Positions 7,290 to 13,278 of a DNA stretch of 13,278 nt are shown piece by piece. A program made the translations under genes and the position numbers. The stretch's first letter is position 1, and every line of letters starts with the position of its first letter. The notes beneath the pieces were generated by a model. It made no database searches. It saw nothing but the letters and a program-made list of their open reading frames with translations, and was not told where the DNA came from. This stretch comes from Acanthamoeba lenticulata (lineage: Eukaryota > Discosea > Longamoebia > Acanthamoebidae): positions 1-13,278 of the forward strand of contig NAVB01004631.1 in the NCBI GenBank assembly GCA_002179805.1, read 5' to 3'.

Positions 7290-8254
7290 GTGGTTCCTTG
7301 CGCATTCATTGGTGCAGAAGAGAACAGACTCCAATTGGGCGATGGCCTGTTGGCCTCAACACCAGAGAAGCCGACGAGGTTGAGCGTGTAGTGGAGGTCA
7401 GGTACGGCTCCTGCTGCGAGGCAACTCCAAGCTTTGTTGGTGTTTGGAAAGTTGATTCTCATTTTTACGCGCCGTTCGTTTCTCCCAAGACACGGAACCA
7501 TAAAAAGATCCTGCGATTGCGATAATTGGCTGTTTCAATTTGGCCGAAGTGGTGTTCACTCTCCTGTAACTGCTGGGCCAATGTCTAACCTTTATGTGAG
7601 CCATCTACCGATTTTCTTTGCCCCAGCCAGGTCTGGTACAACATCGCTGCACTCAAGTTCATTTTACCGGGGTGTCTTGTGGGTCGCCCTCTGCTGGTTT
7701 TTATCTCTCAAGTTATCCGTAAATGTCTCAATGACCAGCAACTTGGAGATGTCACCGCCATAACAGCTTTGGTCAGGCGAAAAAGGTTTCTTACACAATC
7801 GAGGCGGTGGCGGATCCGTTGGCATTCCTCCTTGTGCTGGTGGTCCTCGGCATGGTGGGCTCACCTACCCGAAGCTAGCAAACATCCAAGGCACATGTAA
7901 TGAGACGAGGCCCTATTTTCGTTTAGCTAGTGCACATCAAACTTGCCCTCGACCTCATCCTGAAGACATGCAATTTCGCCGACGTGGAGGCTTCGACAAC
8001 AAACGTTGTCCCGGCAGTCAGGTTGTACATAAAGTACAGTCGAGGACAAAGTGGCGGAAACACTCAGCCAGTAATGCTGACGGTGAGCAGGCATCCCCGG
8101 CAAGAGCCCCAAGTAGCTAGTGGTGGGTTCTGCGCTGGCGCTTTAATCTTGTCGACAAAGAAAAAGAGAAGAGGCAAACGAGTATCTCTCTGCAGAGCGA
8201 CGGACAACTTCATTTTTCCCACTGCCCCCAACACAAAACATACCTGTACCTAAG
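7290..8254. other. long intergenic region, no recognised gene
   Basis: About 960 nt between the divergent GH16 (-) and START (+) genes. Short frames exist on both strands (for example 7864-7664 on minus, Pro-rich at its start, and 7930-8253 on plus), but none shows a domain, and I could not place convincing splice sites around them. The region must contain the upstream control elements of both genes. It is the largest gene-free gap in the window. Confidence 0.4.
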
Positions 8255-9114
8255 ATGGCGAGCCCCAAGCAAGCTGTGGAGGAGGCGTGGAACCGTGCCA
8301 ACACTCTGGTGGATGAGACCGACCAGTGGAAGGAGGAGAAGAAGGATGACGTTGCGCTACTCACGAGCAAGAACTTCGAGGGCTGCCCTGTCAACTGCTT
8401 CAAGGTCACGGGTATGGTTATCGCCATTCCTGCCTTGCTTGTAAACTGCATTACTCACAATCTTTCGCTATGCGGCACGATGAAGGTGTCGTGAATGCCT
8501 CGCCCAAGGATGCCGTCGACCTCCTCTGGGGCTGGCGCAAGGCTGAGTGGCAGCGGTTTGCTCCTGACATTGATGGTGCCCATCACCACTGACTTCGCTT
8601 CTAAGTATTCCTTTCGTGCACGAGATCTGACTCCTTCACTCCACATTCAATTCGTATTGGTAGATTGGGAGATCGTCGATGAGGTCGATGAGAACACCCG
8701 CGTGGTGAGGCAGGTGAACAAGCTCAGCTGGCCCCTGTCCAACCGTGACATGGCCCTCGCCAGCGGCCGTGTCGAGTCCAACGGCACTCACGCCCTTGTC
8801 TTCCGTTCGGTCGAGCACGAGAAGGTGCTACATCCTCCTGCTTCACTCTTGATACTTGAACGTGTGTGAGCTTACATCAACCTCTCCACACAATGGCGCT
8901 GGCGTAACCTCGACAGGTGCCCGTCGTCTCCAAGAACGTGAGGGCCAACGTGCTGCTCAGCGCTTTCGTGTTTGTTCCCGCGGGCGAGGGCAAGTCCACC
9001 CTTACCCGTATCATCCACGTCGACCCCGCTGGCAACATCCCCTCCTCGGTGGTGAACGTGACGGCCAAGGCCACCCACGAGGTCATCTCCTCCTTCAACA
9101 AGCTCCTGGCTTAG
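8255..9114 (+). CDS. START-domain lipid-binding/transfer protein
   Basis: Exons 8255-8411, 8486-8575, 8664-8824 and 8917-9114, joined by GT-AG introns of 74, 88 and 92 nt, give 201 residues. The protein is almost entirely one START domain, the PCTP/StAR type of hydrophobic-cavity lipid carrier. Landmarks in order: NCFKVTG followed by NASPKDAVDLLW, the W-x-x-F-A-P-D turn (74-80), IVDEVDENTRVVRQ, SWPLSNRDM (104-112), ALVFRSVEHEKVP, then VFVPAGEGKSTLTRIIHVDPAG and IPSSVVNVTAKA, the usual END of START domains. No signal peptide or membrane segment, so probably a soluble cytosolic carrier. The specific lipid cannot be read from sequence. The ATG (AAGATGG context) is the first in frame. The stop is only 77 nt from the stop of the convergent NCBP3 gene. 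Confidence 0.9.
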
Positions 9115-9146
9115 TAAATCAATCTTTTTTCTTTCTACACAAGAAA

Positions 9147-9152
9147 AATAAA
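9147..9152 (+). terminator. polyadenylation signal AATAAA of the START gene
   Basis: AATAAA 33 nt after the TAG stop of the START-domain gene. It lies within the 77-nt gap to the convergent gene, so the START transcript probably runs into the antisense of NCBP3 exon 5. Confidence 0.6.
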
Positions 9153-9191
9153 TTCCAAGAAAACGAGAAGTCGAGACAACCACTTCTTTCT

Positions 9192-10695
9192 CTACAAGAG
9201 CTCGTCTTGTTGAGGACGCGGTGGCTGTTGTTGCTGGTGCTGCTCAGGTTGCGTCTCTGGCTGCTCGCCGCTGCTGGCGTCCTGCGAGCGCGGCGCAAAC
9301 CTGAGGCCACGCCGCCGCTTCGTGTCATCGCTGACCATCTCGTCGAGCCCGAGCGTGGAAATGACGGCCTTCTGGAGTTGGTTCCGCTGCGCCGCTGTGG
9401 CATCGCCCGCGTCGCCCTCCTTGCTGCTGCCACCACGCCTCCGACGCCTCTCGTTCTTGTGCTTCTTGTTCTGCGTTTGCAGCTGCTGTCGCTCTTTGCT
9501 GATGCTCACTTTGATCGACGGTCCGCCTGTATGCAGCCACGGTTATGATGAAGTCAAGAACAATAAGGATCAAGAGCTGTTCAAAAACAAAGAGAGTACG
9601 TTGGGCATTGCGCTGCTTGTGGGCCTTGCGCTGGCGCAGCATCTCCTCGACGTAGACGCTCTTCTTGGGCACCAGCGGTCGCCGGTCCTCGATGGTGGCG
9701 AACCGGAGGAGGATGGTGTGCGTGCGCCAAGGCTGCTTGCCCGTCCGCCAGGCGTAGAACTCCACGGGCTCGCCGGGCGGCGGGACCAGCCCGTCGCTCT
9801 CTGTCGGGTTACTCACGTTCATGAAGGCCTGCGCCGCTGACCTGCACCGACGCCCGCCCGAAAGCAAAAGTCAACGACATTGATTATGGAGCAGAAGATG
9901 AACGAAGAAGAGGAAAAGGCGAACGAGGGGTCAGCAAAGACGACGTTGCAGCTGCTGTCGTCGATCCACTCTACAAACTGCGGTCGGTACTCGAGTCCAA
10001 AGTACTGGAAGACGTCCTCTGTGCTCATCTTGTCCGTCCCGTACACGTAGAGCGTGTCTGGCCGTCGCTTTACCTCGACTGGCCACTCCTTCTTTGGCTC
10101 GCGCGTCTCTGTGAGATGGAGTTGTTAGCGAAAGTTAAAGAAGAAGGCCAGAGACGCGAGCCAAAGTACCAAGTTCCATGCCACCTTCCTCTTCGTCCAT
10201 GCCACCTTCCTGCTCCTTCTCCTCCTTCTCCTCTTGCTCGCCCTCCTCGAGCTCCAGCCCCTTCGACTCACTCTCGTCTGCCGTCGCGGTCGATGGTGGC
10301 ACGAGAGGACCGAACTTTTGCTGTCGTCTCTCCTTCTTGGCCTTCTCCTCGGGATCGATCAGCCCGAATCGCAGGCCACGCTCCTCCATCTTCTTCGCTT
10401 TTTCTTCAGCGAGCAGGAAGGGATTGGTGTAGCGCTTCACTTGACCAAGAGTGCCCAGCTGGGGTGGCTCCTGGAATTCGACGCCGAAGCGCTCGGCACT
10501 GGTGCGCGCACGAGATTAGACCCGATCAATGCACACAGATCCTTGTTCTTTGCATTCATTCAAATGAAATACAGCATACCGTCGCATGTGCCGCTCACGC
10601 TCAACTTGCTGTGGATCTGCGGCATTCTCTACGCCGACCTGCTGCGCGATCGTCTGAAAGGGTGTGAAGACAACCTTAGGATCGCGGATGAACAT
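9192..10695 (-). CDS. NCBP3: nuclear cap-binding protein subunit 3 homologue
   Basis: Minus-strand exons 10695-10580, 10498-10170, 10108-9925, 9841-9600 and 9526-9192; introns of 81, 61, 83 and 73 nt, all GT-AG. The joined frame is 1206 nt, 401 residues. NCBP3 binds the mRNA cap together with NCBP1 and links to the mRNA export machinery. The diagnostic core is at residues 168-208: LYVYGTDKMSTEDVFQYF then VEWIDDSSCNVVFAD, the degenerate RRM with the W-(L/I)-D-D signature. It is followed by ILLRFATIEDRRP (253-263), matching the RFAT segment of animal NCBP3. The N-terminal part differs from animals: three RFG-like motifs (RRAERFG 38-44, ERGLRFG 78-84, RQQKFG 97-102), then an acidic Glu-rich stretch to about 148. 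The C-terminus is Arg-, then Gln-rich. An in-frame TAG two codons before the ATG supports the start. No AATAAA was found on this strand. Confidence 0.85.
10092..10166. repeat. imperfect inverted repeat across NCBP3 intron 2
   Basis: CTTTGGCTCGCGCGTCTCT at 10092-10110 is the reverse complement of AGAGACGCGAGCCAAAG at 10150-10166, apart from a 2-nt CG bulge; the loop is 39 nt. One arm covers the 3' splice site (AG at 10110-10109) and the start of exon 3, the other lies just inside the donor at 10169, so a pre-mRNA hairpin would pull both splice sites together. Confidence 0.8.
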
Positions 10696-10906
10696 CCTCT
10701 AATGTGCTTGCTGTGGCGGCAATCAACCGTTGGTCCCAAAGGAAATAGATAAGAAAAAGGAGCAGGAAACAAAAGTCGCCAAACTCAATTGAGGATCCTC
10801 TTCTTCTCTTTGTCCGCAGCGGCGGTGCGGATGTGAGCTGGCTTGTGCGAGTGGGCTATTTTCCTCTCTTCCCTTGCTGAAGAGTCCCCCTCTAAACATA
10901 ACCAAG
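10696..10906. promoter_or_regulatory. bidirectional promoter region of NCBP3 and RPR2
   Basis: 211 nt separate the divergent start codons of the two RNA-metabolism genes. No TATA box is visible. A minus-strand frame through here (10953-10723) carries no family motif and cannot be spliced in frame to the NCBP3 start region, so I read the segment as non-coding. Confidence 0.45.
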
Positions 10907-12052
10907 ATGGACGACAAGCTGGACAAAGACACGACCGCGGCACTGGCTCGCATCGAGCACCTTTGGCGACTGGTGCAGACATATGCACCTTCACAGCCGA
11001 CCCTTGCACAGTTTTACATGTGCGCTGGCTCCCCTTAGGCGTATTTCCCACAATTCTTGGCTGATTCGCACACGGTTCTCTTCGTGCGTAGGTCGCAACT
11101 TCGGTCGCTTGCTCGCGAGAATGACATCGGTACTCTCTCGTTCTTTTCCCTCAAATCTTATGCCCTCCCGGCAGGCTTCTCTCACCGTCCGGAGTGCCGC
11201 CAGACCTTGCCGGAGCGTCAGCCCTCCGGTTGTGCCCCTATTGCTCGGCTGTCTTCATCCCCTCCCAGAATTGTACTTTTGTCTTCCTCTTTGACTTCTT
11301 CTTCTTCTCCTCCTTCACGCGTTGCATTCAACGAACGCTGTGCTCACAACACACAGGCACGGTGCGGCTACGGTCCGTTGAAGACTGCTCGCGGCGGACC
11401 AAGTGCGAGCTGGAGCGAAGCAAGCGAGAGTCCTCCAAGGGCGCGAACAGCAGCAGCACGACCGCGACAGCCCTTCCGAGCACCCCCGGCGCCGGCGGCC
11501 TCTTCTCGACGCCAACCCGCCCTGCTCGGGCCAACGCCGATGACAACAGCAAAACGAAAATGACCAAGCGCAAGCGCGGGCACACTTGCAGCAAGAGCAT
11601 GCTCGTACGAACCACATTCCATGGCTGGCTGCACTTCACTATCCATGCTTAGGATTGCGATCATCTCAATTATGTGTCTGCAGGCGTACCACTGCGGCGT
11701 GTGCGATCACGTGAGCTACTTTGAAGGCACCCCGCCGGGGTTCATCGCCCGCAAGCTGGCCAAGAAGGAAGAGGAGCAGCCGCAAGAGACCTCCGCCGCT
11801 GCCTCGCCCGCGGCGCAGCGCCAGGGACTGGCGACGCCCAAGACCCCGATGACGCCCAAGACGCCCAAGACGCCAACGTCGGCCACGAAAACGCCACCGG
11901 GGGCCAGCGGAGGCGAGAAGACCAAGCGGCGCGTGCCCTCGTCGGCCAAGAGGAAGAGCACGCTCAAGTCGCTGATCAACGCCCAGAACAAGGCCAACAC
12001 CACCGCGCCATCGGCCTTGAACCTCTACTCCTTCATCCAGTCCCTCAAGTAA
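10907..12052 (+). CDS. RNase P/MRP protein subunit, Rpr2/Rpp21/Snm1 family
   Basis: Exons 10907-11019, 11092-11129, 11204-11272, 11357-11604 and 11684-12052; introns of 72, 74, 84 and 79 nt. The frame closes at 837 nt, 278 residues. The family subunit binds a zinc ion and helps RNase P process pre-tRNA (or RNase MRP process pre-rRNA) in the nucleus. The N-terminus (ALARIEHLWRLVQTYA, residues 12-27) is the family helix. The first zinc pair is Cys61/Cys64 in LRLCPYCSAVFIPSQNCTVRL; the second is Cys160/Cys163 in AYHCGVCDHVSYFEG. In Rpp21 the pairs are about 27 residues apart; here 95 residues separate them because of a Ser/Thr/Pro-rich insert with a basic patch (KMTKRKRGH). The C-terminal 110 residues are Lys/Pro/Thr-rich with repeated TPK units, possible proline-directed kinase sites. 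The acceptor of exon 3 (11203) was chosen among several AGs because it keeps frame and gives a typical intron length. Confidence 0.8.
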
Positions 12053-12084
12053 CAGCTACCTTATTTACAAAAAGAAAAGAAAAG

Positions 12085-12090
12085 AATAAA
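12085..12090 (+). terminator. polyadenylation signal AATAAA of the RPR2-family gene
   Basis: AATAAA 32 nt after the TAA stop, in an A-rich 3' region that separates this gene from the next one on the same strand by only 125 nt. Confidence 0.6.
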
Positions 12091-12177
12091 TGCAAACAAA
12101 AAAAAAGTTTAGTTATTCTTTTTGAGGTCTGTTCATCTTCGCTCCCAAGTTGTGCAAGTTGGTAAGAAGCGGACGAG

Positions 12178-13278
12178 ATGGCCGAGGAACAGCACCAGCC
12201 CGCCGCGTCCCAGGAAGTGGATATGAAGTTGGAGGAGGACAGGAAGCGGAAGCGAGCGGAGCGATTCGGACTTCCGCCCTCGGAGGGCTCGTCTGACTCC
12301 ACACTTGACTCCCAGTCGTCCGACCTTACCTCCAGGTGCGTAGGCTCACTCCCTTTCTTCATCTGCTCTTTTTCTTGATTTTTGTCGATTTCTTCATTTT
12401 TCTCCATTTATCACAATTGGGGCCAGTAGCTCGACTCCACGAGGGCCCTGGGCTCTTTCTCTCTCTTTGCGTGCATTAATCGTTGATGCGTGTGCTTCCT
12501 CTTCCTTCTGCAGGGTTCCATCAGAGCGACCGTCCAAGAGGACGCGCCAAGGCGACTCCGGCGCGCTGCTCGAGCTGCCACGGCATCACCAAGGCCGCGG
12601 CGGCCGTGGGCACTACGAGTCTGGCGGTGGCGGCCGGCCTCGCCATCACCAACAGCAGCGCGAACCCGATCGCAGTGAGCCCCGCGCCCGGCCGGAACGG
12701 TCCTTTGTGCGGAGCTACGACGTGCGCGGGTGGGACGGCCTGCCCATCGAGAAGACCGAGTGCTTCAAAATCAGCGCCTCCAAGCGGTGCGCCTGCCCGC
12801 CGGCCGCCGCCGCCCTTGGGAAGGACACAAAAGCTCACACAAACAAACACTACGCAGGCTTGAGCTCTATGATGCGACACACGAGGACCTTCGCCTGGCC
12901 TCCAACGCCGACCCGGACCGGATGCTGAAGGGCGGCTTTTGCTCCGAGGAGATGATCCGCCGGTTGTGGCACGAGAAGGGCCGGCTGGATCCCATGTTCG
13001 ACTCTGGCCACAGCCAGGCCTACTACAAGTGCGTCCTCCCGCCCACACGTGGTCTCGTGTGTGTCGCTGCGCGCTGCGCAGCCTGGATGGAGTCGAGCGA
13101 CTCACATGGCGTGGCGCCGCCGGGTCCTCTGCAGAGTGCGCGACACGCTGTACCCGCTGGACCGCAAGGGCAGCTCCCGTTTCTGGAACCGCGCCGGTGA
13201 CAAGCTCATGCAGGTGCGGTGCTTTCATGAGCTTTCCCCTCCACCTCTGCCTCTTCCTCCTTTTCCATTTATAGAAAT
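12178..13278 (+). CDS. unknown RGG-rich protein with RAERFG motif, 3' partial
   Basis: Proposed exons 12178-12335, 12514-12786, 12858-13028, 13135-13213 and from 13275 past the window end. The first intron (178 nt) is the longest here; the others are 71, 106 and 61 nt. About 227 residues are visible. Residues 22-33 are RKRKRAERFGLP, like the RFG motifs of Tho1/SARNP mRNA-export proteins and of the NCBP3 homologue nearby. Residues about 53-120 are Arg/Gly/His-rich with RGG-like units, usual for RNA binding. Then comes a folded-looking region: SFVRSYDVRGWDGLPIEKTE, FCSEEMIRRLWHEKGRLDP, SQAYYKVRDTLYPLDRKG and FWNRAGDKLMQ. I do not recognise this domain. Exon 4 could instead begin at 13082, which changes the frame; 13135 keeps phase and gives the more protein-like sequence. 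Nuclear RNA-related function is inference from the motif, RGG content and neighbours. Confidence 0.6.

Noticed and set aside
9322..9840. 172-residue plus-strand frame opposite NCBP3
   Set aside because: The minus strand encodes NCBP3 family motifs (ILLRFATIEDRR) here, so the plus frame is a shadow.
12521..13228. 235-residue minus-strand frame opposite the last gene
   Set aside because: It runs across the exons and introns of the plus-strand model, has shadow-like composition (Arg/Pro/Ala/Gly) and no domain.
1..13278. CRISPR arrays, insertion sequences, tRNA or rRNA genes, bacterial operons
   Set aside because: No spaced direct repeats, terminal inverted repeats with transposase, cloverleaf pattern or ribosomal RNA sequence could be seen by eye on either strand.

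Overview
The window looks like nuclear DNA of a free-living amoeba, most likely Acanthamoeba or a close relative. This is inference from three things. The coding DNA is GC-rich and broken by many short GT-AG introns, mostly 52-106 nt. The intergenic gaps are tiny. The gene set is eukaryotic: an E2 enzyme, a START protein, a cap-binding subunit and an RNase P subunit, next to an F-box protein with the LQWA-type ankyrin repeats typical of Acanthamoeba and its giant viruses. There are no operons, bacterial signals, CRISPR arrays, rRNA genes or tRNA genes that I can see.

Layout, left to right. 1-100: very AT-rich, ending in a splice-acceptor-like TAG. 101-1223 (+): 3' part of a V4R-domain protein. 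About 1256-1952: a gap with only weak ORFs. 2727-2005 (-): a UBC12-like E2 with a long tail. 3863-3026 (-): an unknown protein with a mitochondrial-type presequence, a poly-Glu stretch and a K/E/R coiled coil, rebuilt from three exons. 3969-5567 (+): F-box plus about 15 ankyrin-like repeats, no intron. 7137-5671 (-): a secreted GH16 beta-glucanase in eight exons. 7290-8254: no gene recognised. 8255-9114 (+): a START-domain lipid-transfer protein in four exons. 10695-9192 (-): an NCBP3 homologue in five exons. 10907-12052 (+): an Rpr2/Rpp21/Snm1 RNase P/MRP subunit in five exons. 12178-end (+): an RGG-rich protein with a RAERFG motif, partial at its 3' end.

The exon models were built by hand. 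I required GT-AG borders, conserved reading frame across every junction and, where the family is known, continuity of family motifs. The frame closes exactly for the GH16, START, NCBP3 and RPR2 genes. The models of the mitochondrial-type gene and the last gene also keep frame but lack family support.

Genes that may work together: the right-hand third (9.2-13.3 kb) holds three RNA-metabolism genes in a row. Two of them carry RFG-type motifs like those in Tho1/SARNP proteins of the mRNA export machinery. The rest is an ordinary mix of housekeeping and lineage-specific genes. I do not see a clear new multi-gene system. The best leads are the repeated RFG motifs in NCBP3 and its neighbour, a hairpin across one NCBP3 intron, a large insertion in the RPR2 zinc ribbon, and the unknown mitochondrial-type protein.
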